From: an uncultured Bacteroidales bacterium
Lineage (GTDB): Bacteria > Bacteroidota > Bacteroidia > Bacteroidales > Bacteroidaceae
Direction of reading: 5' to 3'
Length of the DNA stretch: 58,523 bases
NCBI GenBank assembly: GCA_937914945.1
Contig: CALGJF010000039.1
Coordinates: forward strand, 1-58,523
Under the pieces are notes generated by a model. The model was not told the DNA's origin. It searched no databases and saw nothing but the letters and a program-made list of their open reading frames with translations. Position 1 is the stretch's first letter, and each line of letters opens with the position of its first letter. This document shows, piece after piece, positions 36,001 to 41,250 of the stretch. A program made the position numbers and the translations under genes.

Positions 36001-36227
36001 CCACCATCGCCAATGGTACATTTGTTGTCTGTGAAGAATTTTTGCAGTGCCACGCAACCGGTTTCATCGGTTATGGTAACCTTGCGCCCAAGCGCAAATG
36101 CTGCTCCTTCACCCATGGTTACTGAATGTGGCTTGGGCAACAGGTGTGTAACCTTTGCCTGCACCATAGATGGCAGTAATGCCATCAAAGCAATCAATGT
36201 TGCTGAAAGGAATTTTCTCATAATCAT
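30072..36227 (-). CDS. Secreted bifunctional beta-N-acetylhexosaminidase (GH20) - sialidase (GH33) with T9SS-type C-terminal tail
   Basis: A 2051-residue two-enzyme protein. Signal peptide about 1-24 (start may be Met1 or Met3). GH20 N-terminal domain about 25-150, then the GH20 barrel about 150-460 with RGYMHDVGRSF, FHWHFTENQAWR, PEIDMPGHSEA and the catalytic pair Asp292-Glu293 in HIGADE. Middle: beta domain about 480-690, helical FIVAR-like stretch about 715-765, F5/8 type C domain about 945-1088, further sandwich modules to 1600. GH33 propeller about 1605-2000: arginine in YRIP (1618-1621), Asp boxes SNDNGETW (1656) and SDDFGGSW (1806), Arg near 1918, nucleophile Tyr1960 in SAYSTMT, then RIGFFYEE. 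The last about 35 residues (ASIYDLSGRKV..GIYIIGEKKVIISK) are a T9SS-type tail. Both active sites look intact. Expected action: stepwise removal of sialic acid and HexNAc from mucin-type glycans at the cell surface. Confidence 0.9.
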   Translation of the reverse strand: MIMRKFLSATLIALMALLPSMVQAKVTHLLPKPHSVTMGEGAAFALGRKVTITDETGCVALQKFFTDNKCTIGDGGATVKVTIVESIQGAHDYTLEGFDNEAYTLAVTADAIEITAVKPVGVIRAAQTLAQLAEGYENTAAVEAVTIKDWAAFKLRGYMHDVGRSFIEVETLKKHIDLLSRFKVNCFHWHFTENQAWRFEVKGYPALTSAESMTRFAGKYYTQDDCKEVAAYAKERGVIIIPEIDMPGHSEAFVRAMGYDMQTDEGVEVLKNVLTQVASVFPDAPYIHIGADEKRITYPDFLSIMTNHIHGLGKKVVVWNPISGINVSNTDTDMTQMWSSSGNKITGRPNIDCRYNYTNHFDVFADVVGIYRSNIYYVEQGNTEVAGTISAYWNDRKTPTEADIVKQNNMYANVIASAERAWCGGGKQYIETGGTMLPNSGDEYEEFADWERRFLFHKANSLKGEPIPYVKQTNVRWRITDAFPNGGNASTVFPPEEAGISASTALLDESYEYNGATYYTGMATGAGIYLRHTWGNNTIPTYYGSTNHSNSTAYAWTYVYSENGGKVGANIEFQNYGRSEVDTAPNNDNWDRKGSNIWINGERVTPPTWTNAGKSISHEVDLGNENFTAREPIEVTLNAGWNKVFIKLPYVSAGGVRLNKWMFTCVFTNLETGEAADLIYSPNKCMDETTELVAAKVSEIKRDRGAYIGTNVGQWPASAAATIDTKIAEIEATYSATMTEDERTAQITALNEAWNTFTASLTASNMNQPIASTDEKATYYRMCTPLRGNRYPTSYGAGNAIVGETTTTNANVWKFVTRTDGTFDIINAKDNTYISPASSNNTALNSVATQPSAGWTIKPANETGYVIITSGDVQFNQTNNSTLGFKVYNWGSGTNTSDTGCKYQFVDVTATYSPDDAVGEATTNADNINIYGLQKYFGLVKDGAYYTCNFPASTSQENGNSTANMLDNVNTTFFHSGYDGTRGDGTAHYLQADLGKKVKEFRFYFKKRSQNNNNRPTNIVIAGSNDGSDFTTIKTVSSGFPTNANVADYYSDKIACTGYRYIRFTIKQTNTDTSSSNPFFTFSEFYILPNNNKVEETFTAVKDWRAASEKTVELANAINEAYDFNNALTNGVPADGGEYTLYSDTYQNGAYVNRYLYNNNGTLALSTTADESNDAYIWVATETAEGQFTFANKAGKYLAHKAIANEAYNFTVGTTNTNHMGVTLYSIGASRYFVVKNDGTSFDQSTTTYNQTNGQWCTDFVFVPTNLFEGYNSLTIESNAPMAGGVFTWNDIEIDDAPIYVNDGEAVANSTLALKECDPAYKFVGFYSDANYTTLLGTTHEISEIAANTTIYAKFALDIFSTSLNEAIPVQIYNNRSKNYDIRLNTADSYNGHAVNSAASTYGEGEVWYLVGNESSFKLYNHVAGEALAVKLAGTSSGSAATMVAAASATNLCITQQSNGSYGISPVGTTGQSFNMHGGDGHDIKLYATSDGGSTWCFRKLNSKPLNVNYTTSFDGGYENNTRIGSLAININGATSNINLSQQTVLDAQELYLPVGATYSMAAGTLYRGWKIEFNGEQSIPEQIVPENGADVSVTVAVDEDNKYQYLYYSNDANGKPYRIPAIATAPNGTVFAISDNRPCGSDIGYGEVDIKCRISNDNGETWGEEFFIANGDGGSTNVMKTGYGDAAIVADREQNKLLVMMVCGRTVCWNGRWHPDSTATSSNINRVARVYATYNEETSEWEWTEPVEVTNSIYSKFLKNGVPTVSSLFIGSGRICQSSKVKVGDYYRIYCSVWTRDNGNRVIYSDDFGGSWNVLGGVDARPATGGDEPKIEELADGTIVLSSRKSAGRYFNIFKFTNLETAEGSWGNVASSNDVSNGLSYGANSTNGEIMRIKAVRKSDNTVCDVMLQSVPCGNGRRDVGIFYKEMVYGENDVNVYTPTTFSQGWTKGLAVTDKESAYSTMTLQKDNRIGFFYEEVPNGYCMVYVPLTLEEITNDEYSVYVDPTTGVDAVIAEKTYEDASIYDLSGRKVNNITQSGIYIIGEKKVIISK

Positions 36228-36261
36228 TTATAGTTAGTACATAATTTGCGTAATATACGTG

Positions 36262-36269
36262 CAAATATA
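36262..36269 (-). promoter_or_regulatory. GH20-GH33 promoter (-7 box)
   Basis: The minus strand reads TATATTTG, identical to the box before the GH29 gene, with TTG of AATTGT 22 nt upstream (ACAATT at 36291-36296 on the plus strand) and the same TTAATTAAA between them. Leader of about 30 nt. Confidence 0.55.
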
Positions 36270-36296
36270 AACTAATTTAATTAAAAATAAACAATT

Positions 36297-36546
36297 ATGT
36301 TATTTATAATTGTTGGAACGATAAAAAAGGATGTGTGTTATGGTGGAAGTATTGTAAAAAAGGCCCCGACAGTGCTGTGCTGGTGCGAACAAGTTGTGAT
36401 AGCCCGCTTTCAAATAACCCTGCTATGTGGTAAAATCCTAACTTTTCCAAGGATTTTCATAACCTCTGTAATTGGGATTACATACTAATTTTTGAAATTA
36501 TAAACCGCTGATTTTAGAGATAAGAATTTGGCGGTAAGACGCCATA
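36297..36546. other. Unexplained intergenic segment upstream of the GH20-GH33 promoter
   Basis: In the 391-bp gap 36228-36618, about 250 bp between the glycosidase promoter and the DUF2795 terminator has no convincing gene. It includes a more GC-rich patch (36360-36420) and an inverted repeat with 8-bp arms (36432-36439 with 36450-36457). It could hold a regulator-binding region or a small RNA; no promoter of the local type was found on either strand within it. Confidence 0.4.
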
Positions 36547-36594
36547 AAATACCAACGGTATAAGCAAAAAGTTTTGCTTATACCGTTGGTATTT
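36547..36594 (-). terminator. Terminator of the DUF2795 gene
   Basis: A perfect inverted repeat with 23-bp arms (36547-36569 and 36572-36594), AT-rich at the foot, 24 nt after the stop at 36619. Confidence 0.85.
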
Positions 36595-36618
36595 AGTTGT
36601 TTAACTTGTCTGTTGTTT

Positions 36619-36840
36619 TTAATACTCCTCTTCGTCGAAGAAAAAGTCCTCCTTGCTGGGGTAATCGGGCCAAATGTCTTCAATGCTCTCATATACATCG
36701 CCCTCGTCTTCAATCTCTTGCAGATTCTCTATAACTTCAAGAGGTGCTCCCGAGCGTACAGCATAGTCAATGAGTTCGTCTTTTGTTGCGGGCCAGGGTG
36801 CATCCTCCAATTTTGATGCTAATTCTAATGTCCAATACAT
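36619..36840 (-). CDS. Small acidic DUF2795 domain protein
   Basis: A 73-residue, strongly acidic cytosolic protein. The first 45 residues are helical and match the short DUF2795 family (MYWTLELASKLEDAPWPATKDELIDYAVRSG begins it), followed by an Asp/Glu-rich tail (DYPSKEDFFFDEEEY). Function unknown; homologues are widespread in Bacteroidetes. It has its own strong promoter at 36881-36910 and terminator at 36547-36594, so although it sits downstream of the metK operon it is probably expressed independently and abundantly. Confidence 0.88.
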   Translation of the reverse strand: MYWTLELASKLEDAPWPATKDELIDYAVRSGAPLEVIENLQEIEDEGDVYESIEDIWPDYPSKEDFFFDEEEY

Positions 36841-36880
36841 AGTATAAGATAGTATAAAATGGTTTTTAATATAATGGGTG

Positions 36881-36910
36881 CAAAAGTAGTCTAATTTTGT
36901 TTACATACAA
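36881..36910 (-). promoter_or_regulatory. DUF2795 gene promoter
   Basis: On the minus strand TTG (36908-36910), a 19-nt spacer and TACTTTTG (36881-36888), a full match to the Bacteroidetes consensus. The -33 box overlaps the last codons of the adenosyltransferase gene. Leader of about 35 nt. Confidence 0.75.
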
Positions 36911-37437
36911 GGTTTTTCCCACTTTTTTTCCACTCCGCAGGCAAGTTGTCGTTGGAGCAGAAACAGGTAGTCCGACAGGCGGTTTATGTATGTTGCCGCG
37001 CAGGGTGCAATGGGATATTCGCGTTGCAGGGTTACCAAGCGACGTTCGGCACGACGGCAGACGGTGCGGCACAGGTTGGCGCGGGCGGCTGCATCGTTGG
37101 TTGCAGGCAGTATGAATTTGTGCATTGGTGCCATTGAGGCTTCAAGTTTGTCTATCTCTTTTTCCAGCGTTGCTATATCCTCTTCGGCAATGGTGGGGGT
37201 GCAGCCCGTTTCATCGGCAAGAGCGCAACCTATGGTGAGCAGATTGTTTTCTATGCGTTGCATGGTGGGGTGTTGCTCTGTGGGCAGGGCTGCACACAGC
37301 AACCCGATGCAGGCGTTAAGCTCGTCTATTGTGCCGTATGCCTCCACGCGCGGATGGTCCTTTGGTACGCGTGTTCCATGCATGAGCGATGTTGTGCCGT
37401 CGTCGCCGCAGCCTGTATATATTGTTGCTTTTTTCAT
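36901..37437 (-). CDS. Cob(I)alamin adenosyltransferase, PduO type
   Basis: A 178-residue enzyme that adenosylates cob(I)alamin with ATP to make coenzyme B12. The N-terminal motif is IYTGCGDDGTTSLMHGTRVPK (usually YTRxGDDGxTxL), followed by VEAYGTIDELNACIG and the helical motif CRTVCRRAERRLV with the conserved Arg residues for ATP binding. The Gly-Cys in place of the usual Arg-Thr-Gly order is slightly unusual. It follows the methyltransferase-like gene by 12 nt, so it is probably under the same SAM-sensing leader as metK. Confidence 0.9.
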   Translation of the reverse strand: MKKATIYTGCGDDGTTSLMHGTRVPKDHPRVEAYGTIDELNACIGLLCAALPTEQHPTMQRIENNLLTIGCALADETGCTPTIAEEDIATLEKEIDKLEASMAPMHKFILPATNDAAARANLCRTVCRRAERRLVTLQREYPIAPCAATYINRLSDYLFLLQRQLACGVEKKWEKPCM

Positions 37438-37449
37438 ACCTTCCTTTTG

Positions 37450-38109
37450 TTACATTAACAGCGTGTAGTGTTGTTTCTGTTTTTTGCTGTCAAAGAGGAG
37501 CAACCCCATGCTGTATAGGTCGTATGTAACTATTGTGCGGGGGCTGTTTACCGCCTCTTGCCACTGCCTCAATCGCAGGGGTGATTGGTGTATGCCGTCT
37601 GCTATTATGGCGGTGTGTTCATCGGTGTGTTGCAGGGCTGTTTGCAGTGTGCTTGTAATATCGCAATCCTTGCCTATAAAGAGCAGCCGCAGTGGGGCAT
37701 TTTCTTTAAGACACTCTTGCAATAGTTTCCTTGCATTACCACTGAGCCGCTTGTTCACCCTGCTTGCCAAGTGTTCCTCGGCAACACTCGCTGTTGCGGC
37801 CTTGCTTGTGATGAATGTTATCTTGGCCGTCGATACCGCAGCTGCGATTGCGCAAAGCGGTGTCGCTGCCTCTTCACCTATTGCAATAATGCTTTTGGGG
37901 TGCAGATAGTTTGCTATTCTGAACAGCCTGCGGCACTTTTTTTTGCTATGCACGCCGCTTTCCTGTGCGATTCTGTCAATATCTTTGTATGCGTAGTAGG
38001 GGAGTCTCTCTTTCAGCACCTGGGTAACGAAGAAAAAGGCAGAGGGGGATTGAACGCCAAACCCCCTATTGTGCCTTAATCTGTTTATAAAGTCGCTGAA
38101 TTTAAGCAT
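37450..38109 (-). CDS. Methyltransferase-like (Rossmann fold) protein, possibly non-catalytic
   Basis: A 219-residue cytosolic protein. The start (FSDFINRLRHNRGFGVQSPSAFFFVTQVL) matches a Bacteroidetes family annotated as hypothetical or O-methyltransferase-like. A Rossmann-type order can be followed: SIIAIGEEAATPLCAIAAA in the place of the usual E-x-GxGxG SAM loop, AKITFITS, APLRLLFIGKD and TAIIADGIHQ. The glycine-rich SAM loop is poorly kept (IGEEAAT), so catalysis is uncertain. It lies 9 nt after metK and 12 nt before the PduO gene, which ties it to SAM or cofactor metabolism by context only. Confidence 0.65.
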   Translation of the reverse strand: MLKFSDFINRLRHNRGFGVQSPSAFFFVTQVLKERLPYYAYKDIDRIAQESGVHSKKKCRRLFRIANYLHPKSIIAIGEEAATPLCAIAAAVSTAKITFITSKAATASVAEEHLASRVNKRLSGNARKLLQECLKENAPLRLLFIGKDCDITSTLQTALQHTDEHTAIIADGIHQSPLRLRQWQEAVNSPRTIVTYDLYSMGLLLFDSKKQKQHYTLLM

Positions 38110-38118
38110 CTTACCCTT

Positions 38119-39411
38119 TTACAATGCAAAGGCCTCTTTTATCTTTTCTACATAGTCGAGTTTCTCCCATGTGAACAGCTCCACCGTTATGCTCTTTTTG
38201 TCCAGGTAGCGCGACTCAAAAGTCTTTGTTACCGTTTGCGGTGTGCGGCCCACATGGCCGTATGCTGCTGTTTCGCTGTATATTGGGTTGCGCAGTTTAA
38301 GGCGCTCCTCAATGGCTTTGGGGCGCAGGTCGAACAGTTGCTGCACTTTCTGTGCAATCTCGCCATCGCTCATTTTTACCTTTGCTGTGCCGTATGTATT
38401 TACAAACACGCTCACGGGCTGTGCGATACCGATTGCGTATGACAACTGTATGAGGGCCTCGTCGGCTACGCCTGCTGCCACAAGGTTCTTTGCGATGTGG
38501 CGTGCTGCATAGGCTGCACTGCGATCGACCTTGCTGGGGTCTTTACCGCTGAATGCGCCACCACCATGTGCGCCCTTGCCACCGTATGTATCTACGATGA
38601 TTTTACGGCCGGTGAGGCCTGTGTCGCCATGAGGGCCGCCGATAACGAACTTGCCTGTGGGGTTTACATGGTATTTTATCTCGTCGTTAAAGAGGGCGAG
38701 TACCTTCTGCGATGTTATTTTTGCCTTTACGCGGGGGATGAGAATGTTCACCACATCGTCGTGTATCTTGGCTACCTGTGCCTCGTCGGCTGCGCTCTGT
38801 GCGGCTGCGCTGTCGTCAGTGGGCTGTATAAAGTCATCGTGCTGGGTAGATACCACGATGGTGTCTATGCGCACGGGTTTGTTGTCGTCGTTGTATTCAA
38901 TGGTTACTTGGCTCTTTGAGTCGGGGCGCAGATAGGTCATATGCTTGCCCTCGCGACGAATGTCGGCAAGTTCGCGCAAAATGAGGTGCGAAAGGTCGAG
39001 CGACACGGGCATATAGTTTTCGGTCTCGTTGGTGGCATATCCGAACATCATTCCCTGGTCGCCTGCGCCTTGATCCATGGGAACCTCGCGCTCAACACCA
39101 CGGTTGATGTCGGCACTCTGCTCATGTATGGCCGAGAATATGCCACATGAATTGCCATCGAACATATATTCGCTTTTGGTGTAACCTATGCGGTTTATTA
39201 CGCGGCGGGCAATGTCCTGCAAATCGACGTATGCCGATGATTTTACCTCACCGGCAATTACTACCTGCCCGGTGGTTACAAGTGTTTCGCAAGCAACCTT
39301 CGACTGCGGGTCAAAGGCAAGGAGTTCGTCGAGGACAGCGTCTGAAATCTGGTCGGCAACCTTGTCGGGGTGCCCCTCTGAAACTGATTCGGAAGTGAAT
39401 AAATATCCCAT
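38119..39411 (-). CDS. metK: S-adenosylmethionine synthetase
   Basis: A 430-residue enzyme that makes SAM from methionine and ATP. ATG at 39411 gives the standard start MGYLFTSESVSEGHPDKVADQ with the ATP-binding His; later GAGDQGMMFGYATNET, the P-loop-like GGAFSGKDPSKVDRS and the C-terminal KLDYVEKIKEAF. Residues for metal and phosphate binding look complete. The frame is open further upstream to 39528, but that part overlaps the riboswitch and is not conserved. The leader of about 185 nt carries a SAM-II-type aptamer, so expression should fall when SAM is plentiful. First gene of metK-methyltransferase-like-PduO. Confidence 0.97.
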   Translation of the reverse strand: MGYLFTSESVSEGHPDKVADQISDAVLDELLAFDPQSKVACETLVTTGQVVIAGEVKSSAYVDLQDIARRVINRIGYTKSEYMFDGNSCGIFSAIHEQSADINRGVEREVPMDQGAGDQGMMFGYATNETENYMPVSLDLSHLILRELADIRREGKHMTYLRPDSKSQVTIEYNDDNKPVRIDTIVVSTQHDDFIQPTDDSAAAQSAADEAQVAKIHDDVVNILIPRVKAKITSQKVLALFNDEIKYHVNPTGKFVIGGPHGDTGLTGRKIIVDTYGGKGAHGGGAFSGKDPSKVDRSAAYAARHIAKNLVAAGVADEALIQLSYAIGIAQPVSVFVNTYGTAKVKMSDGEIAQKVQQLFDLRPKAIEERLKLRNPIYSETAAYGHVGRTPQTVTKTFESRYLDKKSITVELFTWEKLDYVEKIKEAFAL

Positions 39412-39515
39412 AATAATAGTTTTGTGCCCTGTGGGGCGGTTAATAATTCTTTTTTGTAATCGTGGAATATGGGATATTGCAATGTGGCAGAGTGCCTTGA
39501 GCCCCCGAGGAACGA

Positions 39516-39564
39516 GGTATTTTAGCATTTTTTACCGTGGTTGCAAGCATCCAAATCTTTCCAC
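39516..39564 (-). promoter_or_regulatory. SAM-II-type riboswitch in the metK leader
   Basis: On the minus strand a 49-nt element has the SAM-II layout: P1 5' arm GTGG (39561-39564), loop with GATTTGG, then TTGCAA, P1 3' arm CCAC (39537-39540), an A-rich linker, GCTAAA, and a final ACC. GATTTGG and the terminal CC can form the pseudoknot. GATTT, TTGCAA and GCTAAA are the conserved blocks of the alphaproteobacterial SAM-II (metX/metA) aptamer. Placement in front of metK fits. The distance to the ATG (about 105 nt) is longer than usual, so the expression platform is not obvious; a GCCC/GGGC hairpin at 39424-39437 near the start may take part. Confidence 0.8.
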
Positions 39565-39601
39565 ATGAGCCTTTTGCGGCTCTATTTTTTTATTGATGGC
39601 A

Positions 39602-39609
39602 CAAAGGTA
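39602..39609 (-). promoter_or_regulatory. metK promoter (-7 box)
   Basis: The minus strand reads TACCTTTG, a full match to TAnnTTTG, about 38 nt upstream of the riboswitch, so the aptamer lies wholly inside the transcript. No clear -33 TTG at the usual distance. Confidence 0.55.
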
Positions 39610-39676
39610 TATACTTTTTATGTAAAATGGTATAGTTTCGGCCCGATATTTTTGCTGTGTCTGTGTTAAAAAGCGT

Positions 39677-40150
39677 TCAATTCTCCTGTGCAGCAAGCAA
39701 CTGCTCCATGGTAAGGCCTAAGAGTGGATGGATGTGGTGCGATGCTATCTGGCACATGGGTGCTAGTACAAAAGTGCGCTTATGCAGTAGCGGGTGTGGC
39801 ACAGTGAGTCGTTCGCTATCAATTATCTCGTTGCCATAGAATAGAATATCGATGTCTATTATGCGGTCGCTGTATTGCCCGTTGATGCTTTTGCTTGTGC
39901 GGCCCATGCTGCGCTCTATCTGTTCTGTTGTGTCGAGCAGGGCAAGCGGTGGCATATCGGTGCTGAATGCAACCACACAGTTAAGGAAGGTGTTGTTGCT
40001 CTCGAATCCCCACGGCTCGCTCTCAATGAATGTGGAGCAGGCTGTGGGCGAGCCAAGAGCGAGCGATAGTGCATCTATCGCTCGCTTCATGTTTTCTTGC
40101 TTGTTGCCGGTGTTTGTTCCCAGCCCAAGATAGATTGTTTTCTTCTCCAT
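39677..40150 (-). CDS. folK: 2-amino-4-hydroxy-6-hydroxymethyldihydropteridine pyrophosphokinase
   Basis: A 157-residue enzyme of folate synthesis (HPPK). Family signatures: YLGLGTNTGNKQENM at the start, YLGLGxN-type ATP/pterin loop, EPWGFESNNTFLNCVV, then GRTSKSINGQYSDRIIDIDILFYG with the two metal-binding Asp residues and LTVPHPLLHKRTFVLAPM. Full length. The start codon overlaps the queA stop by one base (TAATG). Last gene of the seven-gene operon from 44796. It belongs to the same pathway as folE at 50653. Confidence 0.96.
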   Translation of the reverse strand: MEKKTIYLGLGTNTGNKQENMKRAIDALSLALGSPTACSTFIESEPWGFESNNTFLNCVVAFSTDMPPLALLDTTEQIERSMGRTSKSINGQYSDRIIDIDILFYGNEIIDSERLTVPHPLLHKRTFVLAPMCQIASHHIHPLLGLTMEQLLAAQEN

Positions 40151-41250
40151 TAATCGATGATGAGCATGGCATCGCCATAGAGGCCGAATCGGTAACCCTC
40201 TTTCAGTGCCACCTCGTATGCATTCTTCACATTGTCGTACCCGCCGAATGCCGATGTGAGCATGAGCATTGTGGAATAGGGTGCGTAGAAATTGGCAATC
40301 ATGCAGTTGGCAACCTGGAACTCATACTCGGGGAAGATGAATTTGCTTGTCCAGCCATCGTACTCCTTGAGCATGCCGCCTGTGAGGGTGGCTGTCTCCA
40401 ATACTCGTTGTACCGATGTTCCCACGGCGCATATTCTGCGTCCCTCGGCCTTTGCCTTGTTTATGATGTTCACAGCCTCGGTGTCTACATTTATGAGATC
40501 GCTGTCCATTTTGTGCTTGGTGAGGTCTTCCACATCAATCTCGCGGAAGCAGCCAAGACCGGTATGCATGGTAACGTAGGCTGTGTCAATGCCCTTAATC
40601 TCCATTCTCTTCATGAGCTCGCGAGTGAAGTGCAAGCCTGCAAATGAGGCTGTAACCGAGCCCTCTTTCTTTGCGAAATAGGTTTGGAAATTCTGTAAAT
40701 CCTCGGGCTCCTCTTTGCGCAGACGTTTGAAATCGTCGGGGAGGGGGGCTACGCCAAGCGAGTGGAGTGCCTTCTTGAACTCGTCGTGAGGGCCGTCGTA
40801 GAGGAAACGCAGGGTGCGACCGCGCGAGGTAGTGTTGTCTATAACCTCGGCAACCATCGAGTTGTCCTCGCCAAAGTATAGTTTGTTACCTATACGTATT
40901 TTGCGTGCAGGGTCAACAAGCACGTCCCACAGGCGGAACTCCTCGTTCAGTTCGCGTAGCAGGAACACCTCAATCTGTGCGTTGGTCTTTTCCTTGTTGC
41001 CATAAAGGCGTGCGGGGAATACCTTGCTGTCGTTTAGTACAAAAACGTCCTTTTCATCGAAATAATGGATAATCTCCTTGAACGTGCGGTGCTCTATCTC
41101 TCCGGTCTTTTTGTGCAGTACCATGAGGCGCGACTCGTCGCGGCAGGGCATGGGGTAGAGGGCTATGCGCTCCTCGGGTAGTTTGTACTTGAACTGCGAC
41201 AGCTTCATGTGCTGCGAGCTGATGTAAAAATTTTCGTCAATCATACTCAT
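40150..41250 (-). CDS. queA: tRNA preQ1(34) S-adenosylmethionine ribosyltransferase-isomerase
   Basis: Transfers the ribose part of SAM to 7-aminomethyl-7-deazaguanine in tRNA and forms epoxyqueuosine, the substrate of QueG (10052-10975). Motifs: MKLSQFKYKLPEERIALYP, FPARLYGNKE, ASFAGLHFTRELM, THHTGLG-like TMHTGLGCFREI, AVGTSVQRVLET and FIFPEYEFQVANCMIANFYAPYSTML in the C-terminal part. Start: the ATG at 41250 forms an ATGA overlap with truB and gives 366 residues; the more conserved sequence begins at Met15 (ATG at 41208, 352 residues), which may be the true start. Confidence 0.93.
   Translation of the reverse strand: MSMIDENFYISSQHMKLSQFKYKLPEERIALYPMPCRDESRLMVLHKKTGEIEHRTFKEIIHYFDEKDVFVLNDSKVFPARLYGNKEKTNAQIEVFLLRELNEEFRLWDVLVDPARKIRIGNKLYFGEDNSMVAEVIDNTTSRGRTLRFLYDGPHDEFKKALHSLGVAPLPDDFKRLRKEEPEDLQNFQTYFAKKEGSVTASFAGLHFTRELMKRMEIKGIDTAYVTMHTGLGCFREIDVEDLTKHKMDSDLINVDTEAVNIINKAKAEGRRICAVGTSVQRVLETATLTGGMLKEYDGWTSKFIFPEYEFQVANCMIANFYAPYSTMLMLTSAFGGYDNVKNAYEVALKEGYRFGLYGDAMLIID

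Noticed and set aside
18450..36227. Polysaccharide utilisation locus.
   Set aside because: No SusC/SusD pair, hybrid two-component sensor, ECF sigma/anti-sigma or transporter in the window, so the PUL definition is not met.
36393..36420. GTTGTGAT...GCTTTCAAAT resembles the start of type II-C CRISPR repeats of Bacteroidetes.
   Set aside because: Only one copy, no spacing pattern and no cas gene within the window; the match breaks after about 10 bases on each side.
36297..36488. 63-codon plus-strand frame in the gap upstream of the sialidase gene.
   Set aside because: No promoter of the local type, no family features; probably chance.
39412..39528. Open frame extending metK upstream to an ATG at 39528.
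   Set aside because: The ATG falls inside the riboswitch (AAATGCTAAA), the added 39 residues are unlike any MetK N-terminus, and MGYLFTSESVSEGHPDK is the standard start.
39567..39589. GAGCC-TTTTGC-GGCTC followed by a T-run on the plus strand looks like a terminator.
   Set aside because: No plus-strand gene lies upstream. On the minus strand it is a hairpin at the 5' end of the metK leader, just before the riboswitch.
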